DNA from: Salinicoccus carnicancri Crm
GTDB lineage: Bacteria > Bacillota > Bacilli > Staphylococcales > Salinicoccaceae
Assembly: GCF_000330705.1 (NCBI RefSeq)
Contig: NZ_ANAM01000008.1
Location: 744,001 to 808,000 of the forward strand
DNA length: 64,000 nt
Reading direction: 5' to 3'
Made by a program: the position numbers and the translations under genes. Below the pieces are notes generated by a model that did not search any database, had not been told where the DNA came from, and saw only the letters and a program-made list of their open reading frames with translations. Shown one piece after another: positions 45,968-54,114 of the stretch; the stretch's first letter is position 1; each line of letters opens with the position of its first letter.

Positions 45968-47743
45968 ATGTCAGAACAAAAAAGCGGTATTTCCCGCAAA
46001 GTACAGGCGTTCGGCTCATTTCTGAGCAGTATGATCATGCCGAACATCGCAGCCTTTATCGCCTGGGGGCTCATCACAGCCATGTTCATCGACGTCGGCT
46101 GGTTCCCGAACGAAGACCTCGCGACCATGGTCGATCCGATGATCGTCTACCTGCTTCCGCTGCTTATCGCCTACACAGGCGGCAAGCTCATCAGTGACGT
46201 ACGGGGCGGTGTCGTCGGTGCGACGGCCACTATGGGTGTCATTGCGGCATTCCCTGATTCTCCGATGCTGCTCGGTGCCATGGTCATGGGGCCGCTCGGT
46301 GGCTATCTGATGAAACAGGTTGATGCGGTCCTCGTACCAAGAATCCGCCAGGGGCTCGAGATGCTGGTCAATAACTTCTCGGCCGGTTTCCTTGCATTCT
46401 TCCTTGCACTGTTCGGCTACTACGGCCTCGGACCCGTTGTCTCATGGCTCACGCAGTTGCTTGGCAGACTGGTCGATGTAATCGTCGATGCCGGGCTGCT
46501 GCCGATTGCCAGCATCTTCATCGAACCGGCAAAAGTGCTCTTTTTGAACAATGCAATCAACCACGGTGTACTGACACCGCTCGCATCTGAAGAAGTGCGT
46601 GAAGTGGGCCGTTCAATTCTCTTCACACTCGAATCCAACCCCGGTCCAGGGTTCGGTATCCTTCTCGCCTACATGATATTCGGCAAAGGTACCGCCCGCG
46701 CAACTGCACCAGGTGCTGCAATCATCCATTTCGTCGGCGGTATCCATGAGATATACTTCCCGTATATACTGATGAAACCGACACTCGTGGTTGCTGCAAT
46801 ACTCGGCGGTGCGTCAGGTATACTGACATTCTCACTGCTCGACTTCGGACTGTCAGGTCCGGCTGCACCAGGCAGTATCCTTGCTTACATCGCGATGACA
46901 CCACGTGGTGAATATCTGACGATGTTCCTCGGCATACTGGCGGCAACACTTGTTTCTTTCCTTGTCGCTGCAGCAATATTGAAATTCTCCAAACAGAAGG
47001 ACGAAGCGGATCTCGAAGCGGCAACTGCACAGATGGAGGAATCCAAGGGTAAAAAATCCTCTGTCGCCGGCTCCCTGACCAAAACTGAAGACGCAGAAAC
47101 TACTGAAGCGGGGGTCGACTACAAGAACGTCGACAAAATCGTCTTTGCATGCGATGCCGGAATGGGTTCAAGTGCCATGGGCGCAGGCATGCTCAAGAAC
47201 AAGTTTAAAAAAGCAGGTCTTGATATCGAAGTGACCAACTCGGCAATCAACCAGCTCAAAGGTGATGAGGACATCATCATCACGCAGAAAACTCTGACAG
47301 AACGCGCCGAGAACAAAGTTCCGACAGCAAAACACATTTCCGTGGACAACTTCCTCAACAGCCCGAAATACGACGAGCTGCTGGAAGAACTCAAAGAGGA
47401 ACAGGGGCCATCCCAAACGGAAGAGTCCACAGAGAGTGAACCTGCCGGTTTCGATTATTCCAAAGTCGACAAAGTCGTCTTTGCATGTGACGCAGGCATG
47501 GGTTCAAGTGCTATGGGTGCGGGTATGTTAAAGAATAAGTTCAAGAAAGCCGGACTTGATATCAACGTGACGAACTCGGCAATCAACCAGCTCAAAGGTG
47601 ATGAGGACATCATCATCACGCAGAAAACTCTGACAGAACGCGCCGAGAACAAAGTTCCGACAGCAAAACACATTTCTGTGGACAACTTCCTCAACAGCCC
47701 GCATTACGACGAATTGACAGAGGAGCTTAAAAAGCGTCAATAA
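45968..47743 (+). CDS. mtlA: PTS mannitol-specific EIICBB with duplicated EIIB domain
   Basis: Membrane transporter that imports mannitol as mannitol 1-phosphate. The EIIC part (residues 1 to about 340) has the GGIHEIYFPYILMKP signature. Instead of one EIIB, two follow in tandem: residues about 387-470 with the phosphorylation Cys395 in FACDAGMGSSAMG, and about 499-585 with Cys507 in the identical motif, joined by an acidic linker. Total 591 aa, against roughly 480-515 for Gram-positive MtlA. The copies differ by only a few residues (I/V, E/N, K/H). Start ATG at 45968 with AAGGGG 8 nt upstream. First gene of mtlA-mtlR-mtlF-mtlD. Confidence 0.95.
   Translation: MSEQKSGISRKVQAFGSFLSSMIMPNIAAFIAWGLITAMFIDVGWFPNEDLATMVDPMIVYLLPLLIAYTGGKLISDVRGGVVGATATMGVIAAFPDSPMLLGAMVMGPLGGYLMKQVDAVLVPRIRQGLEMLVNNFSAGFLAFFLALFGYYGLGPVVSWLTQLLGRLVDVIVDAGLLPIASIFIEPAKVLFLNNAINHGVLTPLASEEVREVGRSILFTLESNPGPGFGILLAYMIFGKGTARATAPGAAIIHFVGGIHEIYFPYILMKPTLVVAAILGGASGILTFSLLDFGLSGPAAPGSILAYIAMTPRGEYLTMFLGILAATLVSFLVAAAILKFSKQKDEADLEAATAQMEESKGKKSSVAGSLTKTEDAETTEAGVDYKNVDKIVFACDAGMGSSAMGAGMLKNKFKKAGLDIEVTNSAINQLKGDEDIIITQKTLTERAENKVPTAKHISVDNFLNSPKYDELLEELKEEQGPSQTEESTESEPAGFDYSKVDKVVFACDAGMGSSAMGAGMLKNKFKKAGLDINVTNSAINQLKGDEDIIITQKTLTERAENKVPTAKHISVDNFLNSPHYDELTEELKKRQ
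47129..47701 (+). repeat. Tandem duplication of the EIIB coding segment inside mtlA
   Basis: Copy 1 at 47129-47365 and copy 2 at 47465-47701, offset exactly 336 nt (112 codons). The 3' parts (47237-47340 and 47573-47676) are identical over 104 nt, and after one silent mismatch another 24 nt match. The 5' parts (about 108 nt each) differ at many positions, nearly all synonymous. Such uneven divergence suggests recent gene conversion of the 3' half on an older duplication. Confidence 0.93.
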
Positions 47744-47773
47744 TTAAATAGCATTATATGAAGGGGTGTCATT

Positions 47774-49789
47774 ATGATCAGTTCTCGCGAAAAGAAAATC
47801 ATCAACGAGCTAATATATCATAATGACACCTTTATGCTTATTAAAGAGCTTGCCGGGAAACTGGGTGTCTCCTCCAGGACTGTCCACAGAGAACTCAAAA
47901 ATGTAAGGGAAACCCTCAGGAAGCTGAACATCGAACTGATCAGCGAATACAAAAAAGGTGTCAAACTGGATCTTGCGCATCTCGAAATCGAAGCACTGAC
48001 AAAATATATAACAGAAAATGCAGACAAGGACCTGAGTGTCGAAGAAAAGAAAGTGGCACTCATCTACAATCTTATGCTCAACCCGGAGGGACTCAAAAAA
48101 AGTGCCCTGGCCGTCGAGCTCGGCGTGGGTGATCATACGGTCGATGAGCTCATCAGCCAGATGGAAGGCGAACTCCGCGCCTTTGGCCTTGAGATCAGGA
48201 AGACGCGCGCAATCGGTGTACAGCTTGCGGGCGACCCTCTCGGCAAACAGAATTTTCTCGCCAGCATGATGATCAGTGAACTGAATTCAAACAGCATCTA
48301 TTCCGTCATTGAAAATAACTTCGTCTTCAGTTCCCTTGTCAACAACAAAATCATCGGCATTCTGGAAGCGGACAATATATTCAAAGTGGAGCGGCTGCTC
48401 ATGGATGAACTCGTCGTCCTCCCCTACACACTCACCGAGAATGCATATCTCAACCTGACGCTCCATATCGTGCTTGCAATCGACCGTACGGAGCATGAAC
48501 AGAATGTTTCCATCAAAGAGGAAATGAAAGAGGAGATGAAGGATTCACAGGAGTTTGAAGTCTCCCGGTCACTGACGGACAGAGTGCAGGATGAATTCGG
48601 CATAAAGTTCCCGGAAGAGGAAGTTTATTTCATAACCATGCACCTTAGAGGAAGCAAAAGGAAGTCCCAGATTGCGCTTGGTCCGGACTCCATCGAGAAT
48701 GTGATCATCGCGTTCATCGACCAGGTCAGCCGCGAGATGGATTATCCGTTCTACGCCTATCCTGAACTGAAGGAAGGCCTGCTGCTTCACATAGAGCCGA
48801 TGCTCCACCGCATGGATTCGGGTATCATCACCGTCAACCCACTTGTCGGGACGATAAAAGAGAGTTATCCCGTCCTGTTTGAAGTCATCGGGGAAAAGTT
48901 CCGCCACTATTTCAACGGCAGGGAGCTGGATGAGTCCGAAATCGGCTTTCTGACAATCCATTTCGGAGGCATCATGCATGCCAATCCGAGGATAGAAGTC
49001 ACCACTGTCTGTTCAAGCGGCATCGGCACCAGCCGGATACTCGCCAACCAGATCAAAACGAAGTTCAACAATCTGTACATCAGGCAGGAACTGTCCATAT
49101 CCGAACTGTCCGACACGAAAACCCATGAGGATGAACTCATTCTCAGCACTGTTCCGCTCGACATGGATGGCTATATACTGGTCAGCCCCCTGCTCGATGA
49201 ACATGATGAGAAGAAAATCACTGAAGCGATATCAAAGATCGGGTCGACGACTTATGACTACAGACCCCCATCCCCCGTATCCGAGCTTTCACACGTCGAT
49301 CCCGACCGGGTCATACAGGCATCCGAGCTCTACCTCAACCGCACATTCACAGAATCGGATACACCCCTCGGGACGATGGATTCCGTCAGGAATGCACTCG
49401 AGGAACATTCCTCTTTGGAAAGCCATGCGGCTCTCGATACCATCCGCCGCCTGGCTGATCGGTTTAAAATAACCGGCCACGTCATAGGGGAAGCCGGTTT
49501 TTCATATCCGCATATCAAGTCGCCCTCCATCCGGAGCCACCAGCTGATCATCGTCCATAATTCAGCCGGGATTACCGACAGGAATTATAAGGGCGATGCT
49601 GTCACCGTGAATTATCAGATCATCCTCCTTGTTCCGGAGGAATCACTAATATCAGATCTGATCAGTGAAATCAGCGTACTCCTGGGTGAGCACCATGAAG
49701 ATATCGGGGCATTGCTTAAAGAGCCATCCCTGATGGATGATCTATTCAAGAATTATATTCAAAACATTTATGTCACAGGAAGGAATTGA
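47774..49789 (+). CDS. mtlR: Mannitol operon activator MtlR (PRD-containing)
   Basis: A 671-aa multidomain regulator: N-terminal helix-turn-helix domains (LAGKLGVSSRTVHRELKNV and a second one near residue 105), two PTS regulation domains (around residues 170-390, with conserved His in LTLHIVLAIDRTEHEQ and FYAYPELKEGLLLHI), an EIIB-like domain with Cys in TTVCSSGIGTSRILA, and a C-terminal EIIA-like domain with GEAGFSYPHIKSPS. Phosphorylation by HPr and the mannitol EIIs sets its activity, linking transport to transcription. Start ATG after AAGGGGTG. Confidence 0.94.
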   Translation: MISSREKKIINELIYHNDTFMLIKELAGKLGVSSRTVHRELKNVRETLRKLNIELISEYKKGVKLDLAHLEIEALTKYITENADKDLSVEEKKVALIYNLMLNPEGLKKSALAVELGVGDHTVDELISQMEGELRAFGLEIRKTRAIGVQLAGDPLGKQNFLASMMISELNSNSIYSVIENNFVFSSLVNNKIIGILEADNIFKVERLLMDELVVLPYTLTENAYLNLTLHIVLAIDRTEHEQNVSIKEEMKEEMKDSQEFEVSRSLTDRVQDEFGIKFPEEEVYFITMHLRGSKRKSQIALGPDSIENVIIAFIDQVSREMDYPFYAYPELKEGLLLHIEPMLHRMDSGIITVNPLVGTIKESYPVLFEVIGEKFRHYFNGRELDESEIGFLTIHFGGIMHANPRIEVTTVCSSGIGTSRILANQIKTKFNNLYIRQELSISELSDTKTHEDELILSTVPLDMDGYILVSPLLDEHDEKKITEAISKIGSTTYDYRPPSPVSELSHVDPDRVIQASELYLNRTFTESDTPLGTMDSVRNALEEHSSLESHAALDTIRRLADRFKITGHVIGEAGFSYPHIKSPSIRSHQLIIVHNSAGITDRNYKGDAVTVNYQIILLVPEESLISDLISEISVLLGEHHEDIGALLKEPSLMDDLFKNYIQNIYVTGRN

Positions 49790-49795
49790 TGAACC

Positions 49796-50221
49796 ATGTT
49801 GAAGAAAGAGAATATCGTACTGAACCAGACTGCAGGATCCAAGGAGGATGTCATCAGACAGGCCGGCCAGCTCCTTGTCGACCAGGGATCTGTGGAGCCT
49901 GCCTATATCGATTCCATGCTCGCACGTGAGGAAGTCGTTTCCACATTCATGGGCAACGGTCTCGCAATACCGCACGGCACGGATGAAGGCAAGACATCCG
50001 TCATCGAAAGCGGCCTTTCCCTGATACAGGTTCCCGGCGGTGTGGATTTCGACGGAAATGAAGCGAAGGTGATCCTTGGCATTGCCGGCAAGGAAAATGA
50101 GCATCTGGACATGCTTCAGAAAATTGCGGTACTGTTCTCTGATGAAGATAATGCAGAGAGAGTCATCAACGCATCTTCCGCTGATGAAATCATCTCACTC
50201 TTTGAAAACGAGGACATATAA
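49796..50221 (+). CDS. mtlF: PTS mannitol-specific EIIA
   Basis: A 141-aa cytoplasmic phosphocarrier that passes phosphate from HPr to the MtlA EIIB domain. The active-site His lies in STFMGNGLAIPHGTDEGK, and AKVILGIAGKENEHLDMLQK is the usual partner helix region (core GIAGKENEHLD). Starts 6 nt after the mtlR stop and ends 2 nt before mtlD, so it is firmly in the operon. One EIIA must serve two EIIB domains here. Confidence 0.95.
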   Translation: MLKKENIVLNQTAGSKEDVIRQAGQLLVDQGSVEPAYIDSMLAREEVVSTFMGNGLAIPHGTDEGKTSVIESGLSLIQVPGGVDFDGNEAKVILGIAGKENEHLDMLQKIAVLFSDEDNAERVINASSADEIISLFENEDI

Positions 50222-50223
50222 TT

Positions 50224-51333
50224 ATGAAGGCAATCCATTTTGGCGCAGGAAACATTGGCAGAGGGTTCATCGGCAAAATATTGCATGATAACGGATATGA
50301 AGTCACTTTCGCAGATGTCAGCAAAGAAATCATAGATGCACTCAACAAGGAGCATGGGTATACTGTGCATATCGCCGAGGAAAACGGTGCTTCCTATGAC
50401 ATCACCGGCGTCAATGGCATTAACACAGCTGAAAATCCCGGGAAGCTGAAACAGGCAATCCTGGAGGCGGATATCATCACAACTGCTGTAGGAGTGAATG
50501 TTCTGCCGATCATCGGCAAAAGCATCGCCCCCCACCTGCCTCGGCGGCTTGAGGACCCGCGCCCGCTCAATATTATCGCATGTGAAAATGCTGTGATGGC
50601 TACAGACACGCTCAAAGAGGCCATCATAGAAGAAACCGGCGTACTGGCGGCGTCGAATATCGGCTTCCCGAACTCGGCAGTGGACCGGATTGTGCCGGTA
50701 CAGAAGAACGAACGCATCCTTGATGTCAAAGTCGAGCCGTTCTATGAATGGGTCATCGAAGAGACAGAGTGGAAGAACAACAAACGTCTTGATGGCCCTG
50801 TCTATGTGCGGGAACTGATGCCCTACATCGAGAGAAAACTGTTCACTGTCAATACAGGCCATGCTGCGATAGCCTATTACGGCAGGACACTCGGTTATGA
50901 TACTGTTTATGAAGCGATGACAGACAGCAAGGTCCAGAACTTCCTGAGCGACGTCCTTTCGGAAACTCTTGAGTACATCACTTCTGTTTACGGCTTTACT
51001 GCCAAAGAACAGAATATCTACATTGAAAAGATCACCGAGCGCTTCACAAATCCTCATCTTTCTGATGACCTCAACCGTGTCGGCCGCGGTATAATGAGAA
51101 AACTCGGCCCGAATGACAGGATCATCAAACCGCTCGTCCATCTTCACAATGAAGGAAAAAGCCACAGGGCATTATCAGAGCTTGTATTATATGCAGTTAA
51201 GTTCGATAATGAGGAAGACCCGGAGCAGGTCGAAATGAATGAAATCATCGCCGAAAAAGGTCTCCTGTATTTCCTGATGGAGTACAGCGGCCTGAAACGC
51301 GATGTCACAGATGAAATCATAAATGCTCTATAG
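50224..51333 (+). CDS. mtlD: Mannitol-1-phosphate 5-dehydrogenase
   Basis: A 369-aa long-chain dehydrogenase that oxidises mannitol 1-phosphate to fructose 6-phosphate with NAD+, feeding glycolysis. The Rossmann start is KAIHFGAGNIGRGFIGKIL, and the catalytic lysine/histidine region reads KLFTVNTGHAAIAYYG as in all MtlD. Full family length. GAGGACATATAATT lies before the ATG; last gene of the mannitol operon. Confidence 0.96.
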   Translation: MKAIHFGAGNIGRGFIGKILHDNGYEVTFADVSKEIIDALNKEHGYTVHIAEENGASYDITGVNGINTAENPGKLKQAILEADIITTAVGVNVLPIIGKSIAPHLPRRLEDPRPLNIIACENAVMATDTLKEAIIEETGVLAASNIGFPNSAVDRIVPVQKNERILDVKVEPFYEWVIEETEWKNNKRLDGPVYVRELMPYIERKLFTVNTGHAAIAYYGRTLGYDTVYEAMTDSKVQNFLSDVLSETLEYITSVYGFTAKEQNIYIEKITERFTNPHLSDDLNRVGRGIMRKLGPNDRIIKPLVHLHNEGKSHRALSELVLYAVKFDNEEDPEQVEMNEIIAEKGLLYFLMEYSGLKRDVTDEIINAL

Positions 51334-51336
51334 GTA

Positions 51337-51374
51337 TAAAAAGGATCGGATGCTTTTGCAGCCGATCCTTTTCT
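51337..51374 (+). terminator. Terminator of the mtl operon
   Basis: AAAAGGATCGG / CCGATCCTTTT with an inner TGC / GCA pair around TTTT, 6 nt after the mtlD stop; ends in TTTTCTTAT. Confidence 0.88.
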
Positions 51375-51492
51375 TATACCCCCATAGAGTCTATACAAAA
51401 CCGTATAATACAAATATATGCAAATAGAATATAATCATGTTAAGTTGTTCTAAGTAAAGCATTATCATACTTTTCAAGGGGGTTGCTTTGAA

Positions 51493-53484
51493 ATGAGTAA
51501 GAAGAAGGACGATCTGCAGAAAGATATGATCGACAATACAAAGAAAGCTCCACTGACTACAAACCAGGGGCTGCCGGTAAGCGAGGATGAATTTTCCCTG
51601 AAAAACGGCGAAAGAGGCCCCACCCTGATGGAGGACTTCCATTTCCGCGAAAAGATGACACACTTCGACCATGAGCGTATTCCGGAACGCATTGTACACG
51701 CCCGGGGCTTCGGTGTTCATGGTGAATTCGAAGTCTATGATTCGCTGGAAAAGTATACTAAAGCGAAATTCCTTACAGAAACAGGCAAGAAGACACCTGT
51801 ATTCGTAAGGTTCTCCACAGTCGCCGGGAGCCGCGGTTCAATGGATATTCCCCGGGATGTACGCGGATTCGCCACCAAATTCTATACCGACGAGGGGAAC
51901 TACGACCTGGTGGCCAACAATATGCCGGTATTCTTCATGCAGGATGCCATCAAATTCCCTGACTTCGTGCATGCCGTCAAACCTGAACCGCATAATGAAA
52001 TGCCGCAGGCAGCTTCAGCGCACAACACTTTCTGGGATTGGGTTTCTGTAAATACGGAAAGTGCGCATATGGTCATGTGGCTCATGAGCGACCGCGCCCT
52101 CCCCAGAAGCTTCAGCATGATGGAAGGTTTCGGCGTCCATACATTCAGGCTGGTCAACGCTGAAGGAAAGAGCCACTTCGTCAAATTTCACTGGAAACCA
52201 AAAGACGGCATGCATCAGGTGATGTGGGACGAAGCTCAGATGATCAACGGCAAGAATATCGACTTCAACCGTCAGACCCTGTGGGAGAATATTGAGAAAG
52301 GCAACCCTGCAGTGTTTGAGCTGGGTATCCAGGTCATAGATGAAGATGATGAATTCAACATGGATTTCGACATTCTGGATCCGACCAAACTATGGCCCGA
52401 GGAAGACGTGCCGGTACAGATTGTCGGCAAGATGACACTGAACCAGAATGTGGACAATTTCTTCGCAGAGACTGAACAGGTCGCTTTCCATCCGGGCAGT
52501 GTAGTTCCGGGAATCGATTTCACGAACGATCCGCTTCTCCAGGGAAGACTGTTCTCATACACCGATACACAGCTGATCCGTCTCGGCGGGCCGAATTTCC
52601 ATCAGCTGCCGATCAACCGTCCAATCTGTCCGTTCACCAACAACCAGCGTGACGGCTATAACCAGATGTCCATCCACAAGGGGCAGACCGCCCATCATAA
52701 GAACTATATGAATGACAACCAGCCGGAACCCCTCAGTACAGAGGAAGGCGGTTATGAGCATTATCACGAAAAAGTCGAAGGCAGAAAAATCCAGGCCAGA
52801 AGCGACAGCTTCAAAGACCACTTCAGCCAGGCGAAACTTTTCCTGAACTCACTGTCAGAAACTGAAAAGCAGCATGTGTATGATGCCTTCAGCTTCGAAC
52901 TCGGCAAATGCGATGTGGAGATAAGGAAGCTTGCCATATCCGAGCTCCTGAACAAGATCGACCGCGATCTGACCGAATACGTCGCAGGCAGGATAGGTGT
53001 CGAAGCACCACCTGAAGTGGAAGAATCCACTTATGAAAAGAGCTCCCCTGCCCTGAGCATGATGAATACCAACTATTCCCTCGACACGCGCACTGTCGGT
53101 GTCATCGTCATGCCGGATGTGGCAGAGGAAACATTGACAGAGGCAAAATCCAAACTGGAGGAAAAAGGACTCCAGCCAACCTTCATCTCCGATAACATAT
53201 ACAAAATCGGAAGTATGACACTAGACGCGACATTCGATACCGTCCATTCCGTTCTGTTTGATTCAATGATTGTGATCAGCGGCAAACAACCGCTCCCTGC
53301 GCCGGCAATAGAAAACCTCGATATTGCCTACAAGCACAAAAAAGCAATCGGTTTCGGTACAGATTCCGCCAGCATATTCGATTCCCTTTCATTCTCAGAA
53401 GATGCGAAAGGTGTCACGGATATAGAAAAAGATTTCGATGGCTACCTGGACGATGTCAAGCACCACAGAATCTGGGGCAGATAA
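51493..53484 (+). CDS. katE: Large-subunit (clade II) catalase
   Basis: Haem catalase of 663 aa that converts hydrogen peroxide to water and oxygen. The distal His is in ERIVHARGFGVHGEF, the Asn in LVANNMPVFFMQDAIKFPD and the proximal Tyr in GRLFSYTDTQLIRLGGPN. Beyond the core (to about residue 500) comes the extra C-terminal flavodoxin/DJ-1-like domain (TVGVIVMPDVAEETL onward), which small staphylococcal KatA lacks. The symbol refers to the class. The ribosome site AAGGGGG is 11 nt from the ATG. TATAAT at 51430-51435 is the likely -10; no clear PerR box is seen. Confidence 0.93.
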   Translation: MSKKKDDLQKDMIDNTKKAPLTTNQGLPVSEDEFSLKNGERGPTLMEDFHFREKMTHFDHERIPERIVHARGFGVHGEFEVYDSLEKYTKAKFLTETGKKTPVFVRFSTVAGSRGSMDIPRDVRGFATKFYTDEGNYDLVANNMPVFFMQDAIKFPDFVHAVKPEPHNEMPQAASAHNTFWDWVSVNTESAHMVMWLMSDRALPRSFSMMEGFGVHTFRLVNAEGKSHFVKFHWKPKDGMHQVMWDEAQMINGKNIDFNRQTLWENIEKGNPAVFELGIQVIDEDDEFNMDFDILDPTKLWPEEDVPVQIVGKMTLNQNVDNFFAETEQVAFHPGSVVPGIDFTNDPLLQGRLFSYTDTQLIRLGGPNFHQLPINRPICPFTNNQRDGYNQMSIHKGQTAHHKNYMNDNQPEPLSTEEGGYEHYHEKVEGRKIQARSDSFKDHFSQAKLFLNSLSETEKQHVYDAFSFELGKCDVEIRKLAISELLNKIDRDLTEYVAGRIGVEAPPEVEESTYEKSSPALSMMNTNYSLDTRTVGVIVMPDVAEETLTEAKSKLEEKGLQPTFISDNIYKIGSMTLDATFDTVHSVLFDSMIVISGKQPLPAPAIENLDIAYKHKKAIGFGTDSASIFDSLSFSEDAKGVTDIEKDFDGYLDDVKHHRIWGR

Positions 53485-53499
53485 ACCCGAAAGTTCAGG

Positions 53500-53526
53500 G
53501 CTTCCCTCACGGGAAGCTCTTTTTTT
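53500..53526 (+). terminator. Terminator after catalase
   Basis: GCTTCCC / GGGAAGC around TCAC, followed by TCTTTTTTT. Confidence 0.9.
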
Positions 53527-53563
53527 ATCTTAAAAACTTAACATTACTGTCACACCATAAATT

Positions 53564-53629
53564 TTGACCCGCCTGCAGGTTAAATGCTAAACTTAGCTTT
53601 GTTTCTTTTAGTTTAGCACCCTAAACTAA
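53564..53629 (+). promoter_or_regulatory. Promoter and operator of the marR-MMPL operon
   Basis: TTGACC (53564-53569), 18-nt spacer, TAAACT (53588-53593). The -10 box lies inside the dyad GCTAAACTTAGC (53586-53597), and a second, perfect dyad TTAGTTTAG / CTAAACTAA with a 4-nt spacer follows at 53608-53629. All half-sites share TAAACT/AGTTTA. This is what an autoregulated MarR promoter looks like; binding would cover the -10 box and the start site. Confidence 0.75.
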
Positions 53630-53649
53630 TACTGGAGGTCCTGTCCGAG

Positions 53650-54114
53650 ATGGATAAAAAACTGAAGATCATAGAGAATCTGCGCGATATTTACGGCTAT
53701 GGATATACGGAAGTCTTTACCGAAGTCACCGACTCAATCACCGCCCGCCACATTTCCAGAACCCAGATGAATATCATCCAGCACATCTATCTGAACGGCT
53801 CTGCGACGCCGTCGGAATTGGCAGACGCGCTGAATGTACAAAAAAGTGCAGTCACCCACACTGTCAAAAAGCTGGAGTATAAAAAACTTGTGACCGTCAA
53901 AGAGAATACGCTCATCAATGACAAACGTTCGAAACTCGTCTTCATGACGGACGATGCAAAAATCCTTCTCGAAGAATTTCTGGATAACATTCTGGAGAGG
54001 ATCCGGTCGGATCTCGGCAGTCTGTCAAAAGACGAGACGGACAGACTGTATACCGCAACACTGACAATCCTGAAATACATACCCGGAGGCAATCAAAATG
54101 AAGTACATTCTTAA
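53650..54114 (+). CDS. MarR family transcriptional regulator
   Basis: A 154-aa winged-helix protein with recognition region TPSELADALNVQKSAVTHTVKKLEYKKLV and wing ENTLINDKRSKLVFMTDDAK. Directly precedes and overlaps (17 nt) the MMPL exporter gene, so it is the likely local repressor of that exporter, responding to an unknown small ligand. Start ATG with GGAGG about 10 nt upstream. Distinct from the MarR at 42286. Confidence 0.92.
   Translation: MDKKLKIIENLRDIYGYGYTEVFTEVTDSITARHISRTQMNIIQHIYLNGSATPSELADALNVQKSAVTHTVKKLEYKKLVTVKENTLINDKRSKLVFMTDDAKILLEEFLDNILERIRSDLGSLSKDETDRLYTATLTILKYIPGGNQNEVHS

Noticed and set aside
44766-46019. N-terminal extension of the DUF975 protein up to 46019
   Set aside because: The added 81 residues run through the mtl promoter and a stem-loop, are Tyr/Arg-rich, and a good ribosome site precedes the ATG at 45776.
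50116-51165. 349-aa open frame antisense to mtlD
   Set aside because: Shadow frame of a well-identified gene, with no ribosome site and a composition (Cys/His/Phe-rich) typical of antisense frames. The same applies to long antisense frames at 20489-21361, 22465-23412, 26989-27279, 35165-35989 and 39284-39928.
51334-51492. PerR box at the catalase promoter
   Set aside because: The AT-rich stretch contains TATAAT elements, but no sequence matching the PerR dyad well enough to call.
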